This document shows, one piece after another, positions 32,740 through 40,336 of a stretch of DNA of 40,470 nucleotides; position 1 is the stretch's first letter, and every line of letters starts with the position of its first letter. The translations under genes and the position numbers were made by a program. The stretch is from assembly GCA_026986375.1 (NCBI GenBank), contig JALSOQ010000015.1, positions 1 to 40,470 of the forward strand, read 5' to 3'. The stretch is from Archaeoglobaceae archaeon (GTDB lineage: Archaea > Halobacteriota > Archaeoglobi > Archaeoglobales > Archaeoglobaceae). The notes below the pieces were generated by a model. That model made no database searches. It was not told the DNA's origin and saw only the letters and a program-made list of their open reading frames with translations.

Positions 32740-35189
32740 CTTCTCACTATCCTGTCGAGCTCCACCAAAGCCTGAATAGGCGTAAGGTTGACGACGTCGA
32801 TTTTGGAAACATCCTCAAGGAACCTCTCCACATCCTCGTCGATTTCAGAAACGTCCGTTTCAAGCAACTCAAAAGCCCTATCTATAACCTCCCTCGGCAG
32901 ATCCGCCATGCTCGCAACCTTTATCCCGTAGCTCTCCTTACTCGCACCCCTCCTTATCTTCCTGTCAAACTCAATCTTGCCGTTTTCTTCCTTTATACCG
33001 AAGTGGTAGTTCTTAACCCCATTGAGCTCGTTCTCCAAACTCGAAAGCTCGTGATAGTGTGTCGCGAAGAGGGTTTTGGCTCCTATCCTTTCGTGTATGA
33101 ACTCCACTATCGCCCTCGCCAGACAAAGCCCGTCCTTGGTGCTCGTGCTCTTTCCGACCTCATCGAGCAGTATCAGGCTTCTCTTGGTCGCGTTCCTCAG
33201 TATTTTGGCTATCTCGTCCATCTCAACCATGAACGTGCTGTATCCTCTCGTTATGTCGTCTATCGCCCCGATTCTCGTGAAGATTCTATCCACAACTCCG
33301 ATAACCGCGTAGCTTGCCGGAACGAAGCTTCCGATCTGGGCCATTATGGTTATCAAAGCCACCTGCCTAAGGTAGGTCGATTTTCCGGCCATGTTCGGGC
33401 CGGTTATTATCAAAATTCTACTTCCTTCGTCGAGGGTGACATCGTTCGGAACGAACTTCGTCGCCAGCTCGACGGTCGGATGCCTGCCGTCCCTTATTAT
33501 TATCGCGTATCCGTCGTTCACCTTCGGACGGGTGTAGTTGTAAAGAACCGCCACTTCCGCCAAGCTTGCAATAACGTCGAGCTCCGCTATTCTGTTGGCG
33601 CACTCCCTAATTCTATCCGAATGCCTCGCAACCTCATTTCTAACGCTTTCGAATATCTCGTATTCGAGCGACTTTATCCTCTCTTCACAAGCCAAAATCT
33701 TCTCCTCCCTCTCCTCAAGCTCCGGAATCGTATATCTTTCCGCATTAACGAGCGTCTGCTTCCTCTTGTAGTGCTTCGGAACTAACCTAACCTTCGACTT
33801 GGGAACCTCTATGTAGTAGCCGAAAACGGTGTTGTATCCCACTTTAAGGCTGTCTATTCCCGTCTTCCTCCTCTCCCTCTCCTCAATCATTCTTATGAAG
33901 CTCTCGTGCTCCTCTTTAATTCTCCTAAGTCTATCGAGTTCCTCGCTGAACCCCTCCTTTATTATCCCCCCTTCCTTAACGGTTAAAGGTGGATTATCGA
34001 CTATCGCGGATTCTATCAGCCTGCAGACGTCCTCAAGCGTATCCAGTCCGCCGACTATTCTCTGCAACATTCTGGATGAGAACCTGAACTCCCTTATCTT
34101 CGAAACCGCCCTTAAGGAGTTCTTCAACGCCACCAAATCCCTCGCGTTCGCGGATCTGAAGTCTATCCTGCTCACTATCCTCTCCAAATCGTAAACATTT
34201 CTCAGAATCTCCCTTATCGTCTGCCTGAGAAAAGATTTCTCCTTAAGCTCCTCTACCGCATCGAGCCTCTCCTCTATTTCGTTCACGTCCAGCAGAGGTC
34301 TCTGAAGCCATCTCTTCAGCATCCTACTCCCCATGGCCGTCACGGTTCTGTCCAGAACCTCTATCAGCGTCCCCCTCCTGCTCCCGTCCACGACGTTCTT
34401 GAATATCTCCAAATTTCTGAGCGTCGTCGTGTCCAAGACCATGTAATCCTGAGTCCTATACTTCCGAATTCTGAAGTGCAAGGCTTTAGATATCAGAGCG
34501 TCCTTCACGTAGCTCAAAACCGCCCCACATGCCCTAATCGACGCTCTATTTAGATCCTTGGCTTCAGAAATCGACTCCAAAAGCTTTAAGGCGTTTTTTA
34601 AATCGAACTTATCGCTCTCCACCCTGTTCACGGCCTTGACTATCTTCTTAAGCTCCTCCGCAAAATCCTCATCGAAATCCTCCGGAATTATGCACTCGAC
34701 CGGATTGAACTTCAGAATCTCCGCAATAACCTCATCCTTAGTTTTAACCGTCGTTGTGAAGAACTCCCCGGTCGAAACGTCCAAGAACGCTATTCCGAAT
34801 TCTTCGTCTTCAACCAGAGCCATGAGGTAGTTGTTCTCCTTGGTCAGAAGCTCCTCCTCTATCAGAGTTCCGGGAGTTATTACCCTTATTACCTCCCTCC
34901 TGACCAAACCCTTCGCCTTCGACGGATCTTCAACCTGCTCGCATATGGCGACCTTGTAACCCTTCTCGATCAGCCTCTTTATGTATGGATAAACGGCGTG
35001 ATGCGGAACTCCCGCCATCAGGTGCCTCTTGTCCCTCGAAGTCAGAACTATTCCCAGTTCCTTCGAAGCAATCTTGGCGTCTTCGTCGAAGAGCTCGTAG
35101 AAGTCCCCGACCCTAAAGAAGAGTAACGCGTCCTTGAACCTCTCCTTTATTCTGTAATACTGTTCCATCATCGGAGTCAGCTTGCCCAT
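32715..35189 (-). CDS. mutS: DNA mismatch repair protein MutS (MutS1 type)
   Basis: An 824-residue mismatch-binding ATPase. The N-terminal mismatch-recognition domain has FFRVGDFYELF with the FxE motif (Phe30-Tyr31-Glu32), characteristic of MutS1. Connector, lever and clamp domains follow. The ABC ATPase has Walker A GPNMAGKST, TRGYSTFMVEM, Walker B LILLDEVGKSTSTKDG and ATHYHEL. The last shows GKSTST where most MutS have GRGTST. A TATA box (about 35214-35225) sits at leaderless distance from the ATG. No MutL is in the window; the next gene is the unknown protein at 32230. MutS1 is uncommon among hyperthermophilic archaea. Confidence 0.95.
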   Translation of the reverse strand: MGKLTPMMEQYYRIKERFKDALLFFRVGDFYELFDEDAKIASKELGIVLTSRDKRHLMAGVPHHAVYPYIKRLIEKGYKVAICEQVEDPSKAKGLVRREVIRVITPGTLIEEELLTKENNYLMALVEDEEFGIAFLDVSTGEFFTTTVKTKDEVIAEILKFNPVECIIPEDFDEDFAEELKKIVKAVNRVESDKFDLKNALKLLESISEAKDLNRASIRACGAVLSYVKDALISKALHFRIRKYRTQDYMVLDTTTLRNLEIFKNVVDGSRRGTLIEVLDRTVTAMGSRMLKRWLQRPLLDVNEIEERLDAVEELKEKSFLRQTIREILRNVYDLERIVSRIDFRSANARDLVALKNSLRAVSKIREFRFSSRMLQRIVGGLDTLEDVCRLIESAIVDNPPLTVKEGGIIKEGFSEELDRLRRIKEEHESFIRMIEERERRKTGIDSLKVGYNTVFGYYIEVPKSKVRLVPKHYKRKQTLVNAERYTIPELEEREEKILACEERIKSLEYEIFESVRNEVARHSDRIRECANRIAELDVIASLAEVAVLYNYTRPKVNDGYAIIIRDGRHPTVELATKFVPNDVTLDEGSRILIITGPNMAGKSTYLRQVALITIMAQIGSFVPASYAVIGVVDRIFTRIGAIDDITRGYSTFMVEMDEIAKILRNATKRSLILLDEVGKSTSTKDGLCLARAIVEFIHERIGAKTLFATHYHELSSLENELNGVKNYHFGIKEENGKIEFDRKIRRGASKESYGIKVASMADLPREVIDRAFELLETDVSEIDEDVERFLEDVSKIDVVNLTPIQALVELDRIVRRCREILGK

Positions 35190-35267
35190 TCAAACGGAGC
35201 GTTTGGACTACGACTATATAAATGCTCGTGGCGAAAATCAATATTAATTAAAGCCGAATTTTTAAAC
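35190..35267. promoter_or_regulatory. Divergent promoter region, mutS / DUF134 gene
   Basis: On the minus strand GCATTTATATAGTC (about 35212-35225) is the mutS TATA box. On the plus strand AATATTAATTAAAG (35240-35253) lies about 20 bases before the DUF134 GTG. Both spacings point to leaderless transcripts. No operator repeat is obvious. Confidence 0.45.
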
Positions 35268-35669
35268 GTGCCCCGAAGGAAGAAGTGGAGATGGGTTTAC
35301 GTCGAACTTCCGAAGGAGATCGATGGGGAGATAGAACTGTCTTTGGACGAACTCGAAGCTATAAGGCTGGCGGACGTGGAGGGGCTCAGCCAGATAGAAG
35401 CGGCCAAGCTGATGGGAATTAGCCAGCCCACCTTCCATCGAATTCTCAAGGAGGCGAGAAGGAAGGTCGGAAAGGCTCTTATAGAGGGACTGAGAATTAG
35501 GGTCGTCGGAGGTGATCACATTATGAGGAAGTTCAGGTGTTTCGACTGCGGACACGAGTGGGAGGAGCCGTTCGGAACGGGAAGGCCGGAAGCATGTCCC
35601 AAGTGCGGTAGTCCCAACTTCCATAGGGTGGATGCGGGGAGGAGAAGGGGACGTTGCTGGAGGGAGTAG
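35268..35669 (+). CDS. DUF134 family predicted DNA-binding protein
   Basis: A 133-residue protein of the DUF134 (PF02001) family, with the conserved beginning PRRKKWRWV and a helix-turn-helix LSQIEAAKLMGISQPTFHRILKEARRKVG (about 40-68). Its C-terminal zinc-ribbon part has CFDCGHEW and ACPKCGSPNF followed by the basic RRRGRC. These are predicted regulators with sigma-like HTHs; their targets are not generally known. The GTG at 35268 is supported by the family N-terminus and by TATA spacing. Confidence 0.9.
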   Translation: MPRRKKWRWVYVELPKEIDGEIELSLDELEAIRLADVEGLSQIEAAKLMGISQPTFHRILKEARRKVGKALIEGLRIRVVGGDHIMRKFRCFDCGHEWEEPFGTGRPEACPKCGSPNFHRVDAGRRRGRCWRE

Positions 35670-35699
35670 TCTTTAAATATCCATCACCGATGTTTTGGT

Positions 35700-36518
35700 A
35701 TGTTCGAAAGAATACTGTTCGCCACGGATTTTTCGGAGGCTAATTTAAAGATCTTGGATTTCTTACCGGAATTTAGGGAGATAGGAACTGAGGAAGTAAT
35801 TGTAGTCAGAGTGATTAATCTCAACAGAGTCATCGGAGTTGCGGGAGGAGTTAACGTCGAGGAATACGTTGAGGAGTGCAGAAGGGAGGCCGAAATCAAG
35901 CTGTCGGAAGTGGTCAGTAGAGTGAAGAAGTTGGGTTTCAGGGCGAAGCCTTTTCTACCCATCCCCGCAGGAGATCCGGTCGTAGAGATAGTGAAGGCGG
36001 CGAAGGAGAGCGGGTCGAAGCTAATTTTAATGGGTTCGAGGGGAAGGGGTCTGCTGAAGGAAATCCTATTGGGTAGCGTTTCTGAAGGTGTGGTTAGGAA
36101 GTCAGACCTGCCCGTTATGGTAATAAAGCACAAGACGCACGTGAAGAGGCTTTTCGACAGAATAGTCTACGCCCACGACTTGAGGGAGCATTCGGAAGTC
36201 GCTATGAAATATATTAGGTTCATAGCCGAAAGGGTTGGAAGTGAAATTATCCTCGTTCACGTGGTTGAGAAGGGAGAGAAGCTCGTCGAAGAGAAGTTGA
36301 AAGCAATTGAAGAGGAGTTGGGAGGTCTGAACTTCAGAACTGTGGTAAGATACGGAACCCCCCACAAGGAAATTCTGAAGGTCTGCGAAGAAGTGGATGC
36401 TACATCCGTGTTCATCGGAGGGGGACATCCGGAAACCGTAGCCGAGAAGCTGTTAGGAAGCACTGCGGATGCGGTTTTGAGGCATTCGAAGGTTCCCGTT
36501 TTCGTCGCCAAGTCTTAA
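35700..36518 (+). CDS. Universal stress protein, tandem UspA domains
   Basis: A 272-residue protein with two Usp domains. The first (about 1-142) starts FERILFATDFSEAN and ends in the ATP-binding signature LILMGSRGRGLLKEILLGSVSEGVV (G2xG9GS type). The second (about 150-272) starts DRIVYAHDLREHSE and has a partial signature, SVFIGGGHPETVAEKLLGSTADAVL. The first domain probably binds ATP; the second looks less complete. TTTAAATAT at 35672-35680 lies about 25 bases from the ATG, so the mRNA is probably leaderless. Role unspecific. Confidence 0.92.
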   Translation: MFERILFATDFSEANLKILDFLPEFREIGTEEVIVVRVINLNRVIGVAGGVNVEEYVEECRREAEIKLSEVVSRVKKLGFRAKPFLPIPAGDPVVEIVKAAKESGSKLILMGSRGRGLLKEILLGSVSEGVVRKSDLPVMVIKHKTHVKRLFDRIVYAHDLREHSEVAMKYIRFIAERVGSEIILVHVVEKGEKLVEEKLKAIEEELGGLNFRTVVRYGTPHKEILKVCEEVDATSVFIGGGHPETVAEKLLGSTADAVLRHSKVPVFVAKS

Positions 36519-36550
36519 CATTTTTATTTCCATTATTCTTAAGTCGGTGG

Positions 36551-38848
36551 ATGACCGTAAAACAGCTTCTGGACGAAGTTGAGAAGGCGACGGCTATCGC
36601 AGTAGAAAACAGGCACAGGTTTTTGGTGATGATATGTTCGGAAAACTTAGAGGACAGGATTTTCAGACTTGCCAAAAGAGTTTACAGGAGGTATTCGAAG
36701 GTTAAGGGTGAAGATGAGGGAGAGATGCTTATTGCGGGAAGATCATCTTTTCTGGAAAGGGCAAAGAAGTTTTTCTCCGGCAAATTCGTTCACTATAAGG
36801 AATCACCTTCCGTTTTGGGCGAAACTTACTCTTCCCTGCTCATAGACTTTACCGAAGGATTTCATCCCAACGATTTGGGAATAATAGTCGAAACTATAGC
36901 GGAGGGGGGAATAATAATCGCAATCTCCCCACCCGTTCACGCTTGGAACAACCTGATAAGCAAGTGGCACGAAGAACTTGTAAGTGAGCCTTACAGCGTC
37001 GAAGATGTCGTTCCCCGGTTTTACAGACGTTTCATAAGGAGGACACTTCAAGCTGAAGGGATAATAGTGTTCGACGCGGATAGAAGAGAAGTGATCAAAA
37101 GATACGAGTTCAGGAAGGTGGAGGAGTCGAGAGAGGAAATAAAGATACCGGAGGAGGAGAGAGAGATAAGCAAAAAGCTCTACAAGCTCTGTGCCACTCA
37201 GGATCAGGTGAGGGTTCTGGAGATCTTCGAGCACTTCTTCGACAGGAAGAGGGAGAGGAAGGCGGTAGTCATTACGGCGGACAGGGGAAGGGGTAAGTCC
37301 GCGGTTTTGGGAATAGTAACTCCCTACCTCATCTGGAGGATGTATAAGGTTCTCAAGAGGCCGGTAAGGATAATGGTCGTCGCCCCGACTCCTTATGCGG
37401 TTCAGACGTTCTTCAAGTTCCTTAAGAAGGGACTCGTCAGATACGGGATAAAGTTCAAAGTTAAGGAGTCGAACGGGATTACTACGGTGGTGAATTCGAA
37501 GTTCGCGAGGGTGGAATACGTCGTTCCGAGGAGGGCGATGGTGGAGAAGGATCTGGCGGACATAGTGATAGTGGACGAAGCCGCCGGAATAGACGTTCCC
37601 GTTCTTTGGAAGATAAGCGAGGGCGTGAAGTTCATGGTATTCTCAACGACGATCCACGGATACGAGGGGACTGGAAGGGGTTTCAGCATAAGGTTTCTTA
37701 AGAGGCTTGAGAGGGACGAGACAGTCGAGATAGAGAAGATCCACATGACGGAACCGATAAGATACGGAAAGGGAGATCCGATAGAGAAGTGGCTATACGA
37801 CGTCCTTCTTTTAGACGCACAGCCTGCCGAACTTAACGAGGAGGACGTTAGGGCGATAAGGGAGGGCAAGCTCGAATTCGAGTTCTTGGACAAGGACGAG
37901 CTGTTTTCGAACGAGAAGCTTCTCAGGGAGTTCTTCGGAATATACGTCTTGGCCCATTACAGGAACAGACCATCCGACATAGTAATTCTGGCGGACATGC
38001 CCAACCATCTGGCGTTCAGGGTTTCCGTGAACGGGAAGACCGTGTGCTCTCTGCACGTTGCGGTGGAGGGGAGAATAGACGATGAAACTATAAAGAAGAT
38101 GGCGGAAGGTTACAAGCCGAGAGGACAGGTTATTCCGGATCTAATATTGAAACACTACTGGGACTACGATTTTCCGAAGCTCGTCGGATTGAGGGTGGTC
38201 AGAATCGCCACGCATCCTTCCGTAATGAACATGGGAATAGGGAGTTTCGCTCTGCAGAGGATGGTCGAGTGGGCTAAAAAGGAGGAGATGGACTGGGTTG
38301 GTTCGGGGTTCGGAGTCAGTCCCGAGCTCATGAGGTTCTGGGTAAGGAACGGTTTCAGTCCGATCCACATAACCCCGCAGAGGAACGAGGTTTCGGGAGA
38401 GCACACTCTCGTAGTGATAAGGCCGTTGAAGCCCCACATACAAAGCAGGATAGAGGAGATAAACGCCGACTTCACGAGGAGGCTCATAGAGTATTTGAGC
38501 GACGAGCTCAGCGATTTGGAAACCGAAACGGCCGTAGGTTTGCTCAGGAGTTTGATGAGGGACGCGAACGTTCCAAAGCCGGAGTTCGGTAAGGTGGAGA
38601 GGAAGAGGTTGAAGAAGTATTTCCACGGGATGAGCCTTTACGAATACGTGTCCGATGTTATAAGGCCTTTGGTCAGATACTACTATTCGAGAACTGACAG
38701 AATCGACTTGAGCGATGAGGAGGAGAGGCTCGTTGTCGGCAAGTGCCTACAGCTCAGGCAGTGGAGGGACTTGGGAGAGGGGTTCAAAGTTTACAAAGCC
38801 CTGCTAAAAGCTTTGAAGAAGATTTGGGAGTGGTTTGAAGAAAAATAG
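36551..38848 (+). CDS. tmcA: tRNA(Met) cytidine acetyltransferase TmcA
   Basis: TmcA/Nat10-type enzyme, 765 residues, that uses acetyl-CoA and ATP to form N4-acetylcytidine in RNA; archaeal members can modify tRNA and rRNA and help heat tolerance. Order: an N-terminal DUF1726-like domain, then a helicase/ATPase module with Walker A TADRGRGKSAVLG (near 240-250) and IVDEAAGIDVPVLWKI, a GNAT acetyltransferase domain with LRVVRIATHPSVMNMGIGSFALQRM (near 550), and a C-terminal tRNA-binding region. The ATG at 36551 follows GGTGG closely. Length and order match the family. Confidence 0.94.
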   Translation: MTVKQLLDEVEKATAIAVENRHRFLVMICSENLEDRIFRLAKRVYRRYSKVKGEDEGEMLIAGRSSFLERAKKFFSGKFVHYKESPSVLGETYSSLLIDFTEGFHPNDLGIIVETIAEGGIIIAISPPVHAWNNLISKWHEELVSEPYSVEDVVPRFYRRFIRRTLQAEGIIVFDADRREVIKRYEFRKVEESREEIKIPEEEREISKKLYKLCATQDQVRVLEIFEHFFDRKRERKAVVITADRGRGKSAVLGIVTPYLIWRMYKVLKRPVRIMVVAPTPYAVQTFFKFLKKGLVRYGIKFKVKESNGITTVVNSKFARVEYVVPRRAMVEKDLADIVIVDEAAGIDVPVLWKISEGVKFMVFSTTIHGYEGTGRGFSIRFLKRLERDETVEIEKIHMTEPIRYGKGDPIEKWLYDVLLLDAQPAELNEEDVRAIREGKLEFEFLDKDELFSNEKLLREFFGIYVLAHYRNRPSDIVILADMPNHLAFRVSVNGKTVCSLHVAVEGRIDDETIKKMAEGYKPRGQVIPDLILKHYWDYDFPKLVGLRVVRIATHPSVMNMGIGSFALQRMVEWAKKEEMDWVGSGFGVSPELMRFWVRNGFSPIHITPQRNEVSGEHTLVVIRPLKPHIQSRIEEINADFTRRLIEYLSDELSDLETETAVGLLRSLMRDANVPKPEFGKVERKRLKKYFHGMSLYEYVSDVIRPLVRYYYSRTDRIDLSDEEERLVVGKCLQLRQWRDLGEGFKVYKALLKALKKIWEWFEEK

Positions 38849-38849
38849 A

Positions 38850-39308
38850 TCACTTGACGATGCACTTATCCTTAAGGCATGGGTGGATTCCAGACTTGCA
38901 GTATTCCATGAAGTGCTCCAACCACTTGGGATCGAACGGACAATCTTCAACGAACCTTACGAACTTCTTTAGCTGATTCACGGTTTCAGGGTGTAGAACG
39001 TGCTCTATTGTGCACGCGTCCTCCTCCGCTATCTCTTTCGGAACTCCTATCATCATCAGGAATTTGACGAGAACGTTCCTCCTTTCCCTAACGCTTTTCG
39101 CGATCTCTACTCCTTTATCGGTCAAAGCGACGTATAACCGCTTTTTGTGAATTACGTATCCGTCCTTAGCCAGTTTCTCGAGCATTTCCGAAACTGTAGC
39201 TGGCTTAACGCCGAGCTTCTTCGCTATCTCCTTTACCCTCGTAAACCCCTTTCCACAGCTAAGCTCGTAAATTGCTTCCAAATAATCCTCAGTCCTTCTG
39301 CTCAACAT
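38850..39308 (-). CDS. DtxR-family metal-dependent repressor
   Basis: A 152-residue iron or manganese repressor. The winged helix is at about 20-60 (TRVKEIAKKLGVKPATVSEMLEKLAKDGYV). Metal-site positions look mixed: Asp8 and Glu11 as in MntR, Cys99-Glu102-His103 as in IdeR/DtxR, and Asn78 where a His is usual (RRNVLVKFL). The C-terminal tail holds Cys123, 137, 144 and 149. It overlaps feoA by 20 bases, so the two are coexpressed. A. fulgidus MDR1 is a known relative that represses its own operon when metal is present, and the operator upstream of feoA supports the same here. Confidence 0.92.
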   Translation of the reverse strand: MLSRRTEDYLEAIYELSCGKGFTRVKEIAKKLGVKPATVSEMLEKLAKDGYVIHKKRLYVALTDKGVEIAKSVRERRNVLVKFLMMIGVPKEIAEEDACTIEHVLHPETVNQLKKFVRFVEDCPFDPKWLEHFMEYCKSGIHPCLKDKCIVK

Positions 39309-39534
39309 GGACGATCACCTTCATCGCGAGTCCCCTTCCCAAAACGAACTTGGATCCGTTAACGGATATCAGAACGGCTCCACCCCTCCTCCCCATAACC
39401 TTCACCCTCTTTCCCGGAACAATACCCAAAGCCAAGAGCTTGGATACCGCACCTCTGCCTCCGACTATATCTAAAACTATACCCTCCTCACCCACTCTTA
39501 GATATACCAATGGAACCCTCGAATTTAGGGTCAT
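39289..39534 (-). CDS. feoA: FeoA-like SH3 domain protein
   Basis: An 81-residue protein of the FeoA family: a small beta-barrel with LRVGEEGIVLDIVGGRGAVSKLLALGIVPGKRVKVMGRRGGAVLI and the conserved LGIVPG turn. FeoA supports FeoB-dependent ferrous iron uptake. It is expressed with the DtxR-type repressor and lies about 28 kb from feoB at 9400. The ATG at 39534 lies about 25 bases from the TATA box, and the operator is in between, giving tight metal control. It is also possible that it acts as an adaptor of the repressor. Confidence 0.9.
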   Translation of the reverse strand: MTLNSRVPLVYLRVGEEGIVLDIVGGRGAVSKLLALGIVPGKRVKVMGRRGGAVLISVNGSKFVLGRGLAMKVIVHVEQKD

Positions 39535-39539
39535 CGAAA

Positions 39540-39564
39540 TTAGGATAGCCTAAATATATTTAAG
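39540..39564 (-). promoter_or_regulatory. feoA promoter with DtxR-like operator
   Basis: The minus strand shows TTAAATATATTTA (39551-39564) as TATA box. Just downstream, between it and the ATG, is TTAGGATAGCCTAA (39540-39553 on the plus strand), an inverted repeat with a single mismatched pair. It resembles the TTAGG...CCTAA core of DtxR/IdeR operators. Binding there would block the TATA or the start site. An extra half-site-like TTTAGGG lies at 39524-39530, inside the start of feoA. Confidence 0.65.
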
Positions 39565-39576
39565 CTTTTCGGATTA

Positions 39577-39599
39577 CCTAAAAACGGACGTGTAACAAC
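39577..39599 (+). repeat. Probable left terminal inverted repeat of IS6-like element
   Basis: CCTAAAAACGG followed by TGTAACAAC at 39577-39599 resembles CCTAAAAACAG...TGTCAAC at 40233-40254, which is the outer end of the other element copy. These would be the two terminal repeats, both read inward. The match is imperfect, so the exact boundary is uncertain. It lies about 13 bases upstream of the feoA TATA box. Confidence 0.5.
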
Positions 39600-39638
39600 A
39601 ATTGAAACTGATAAAAGTCTTAGGAATGATTAAGGGTT

Positions 39639-40238
39639 ATGAAGTCGATTAGGGAGGTTGTGAAGGAGCTAAAGGTATTTGAAAGGAACGAGGTTCCGCT
39701 TGAAATCAAAATTCTTGGCATAGCCACGTATATACAGACTTCATCGGTGAGGAGACTGCGAAAATTCTCTCAGAAATTCACTCAGTCTCTCACAACGCAG
39801 TTCACAAATGGATAAAGAATTTTGAGGAGAGATTGCCGATAGTAACTGAGAAGAAGCCAAGAAAAGTTGTAGCAATCGATGAGACGGTAGTCAAAGCTAA
39901 TGGACAAAATTATTACGTCTATGCGGCGATAGATGTAGAGAGAAATGAGTTAATCCTGATGAGAGTTTATCCTTCGAGAAACTATTTGACTGCTAAACTC
40001 TTTATAGCAGAAGTCCTGAAATACTGCGAAAATAAACCTAAATTCGTCATAGATAAAGCCCCTTGGCTTGTTAAAGCCCTTGAAAGCTTAGATTTGGAAT
40101 ACGAATGCCAGCCCTTTCGGAATCAGAAGTAAAATCGAATCCGTATTCACCTCCTTCAAACAAAGAGTTAAATTGTTCTTCCGCTCAATCACAGCTAAAA
40201 ATCCCATCAAAAATATGATTATGTTGACACATCCCTAA
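39639..40238 (+). pseudogene. IS6-family (IS240-like) DDE transposase, two frameshifts
   Basis: Three frames must be joined. The ATG at 39639 reads MKSIREVVKELKVFERNEVP, with IKILGIATYIQ; a shift near 39730-39745 leads to FIGEETAKILSEIHSVSHNAVHKWI (a helix-turn-helix) and the DDE core VVAIDETVVKANGQNYYVYAAID, then FVIDKAPWLVKALESL. A second shift near 40115 leads to FGIRSKIESVFTSFKQRVK. The catalytic residues DE, D and E are all present, but the frame is not, so it is inactive as sequenced. Removing one T at 40115-40117 repairs the second shift. The element is AT-rich relative to its neighbours. Confidence 0.8.
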
Positions 40239-40336
40239 AAACAGTTCTGTCAACTTAACCACCTCAAGTGATTGTAATAGAGTATGAAGAGTTTGCAGAA
40301 GAGGTTCCAGTTTTTGATGGGATTTTTAGCTGTGAT
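40188..40336. repeat. Inverted repeat formed by the two IS copies
   Basis: Twenty-six bases at 40188-40213 are identical to the reverse complement of 40311-40336; both encode the transposase segment ITAKNPIKN. Nested inside is GTTGACA (40223-40229) with TGTCAAC (40248-40254). The arrangement arises because two elements face one another in opposite orientation. Confidence 0.85.

Larger units (their letters stand above)
39577..40238 (+). mobile_element. IS6-like insertion sequence, copy 1 (truncated at its 3' end)
   Basis: The element starts near the repeat at 39577 and carries a transposase reading on the plus strand. Its family size would be about 700-800 bases. Identity to the second copy stops at 40213, after which a different 20-base sequence and then the end of copy 2 follow, so its right end is lost. 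Confidence 0.65.

Noticed and set aside
36102-36675. Minus-strand frames over the universal stress protein
   Set aside because: They are mirrors of a well-supported Usp gene and the start of tmcA.
40223-40254. GTTGACA/TGTCAAC dyad as a transcription terminator
   Set aside because: No T run follows it, and it coincides with the probable IS end, so a repeat of the element is the better explanation.
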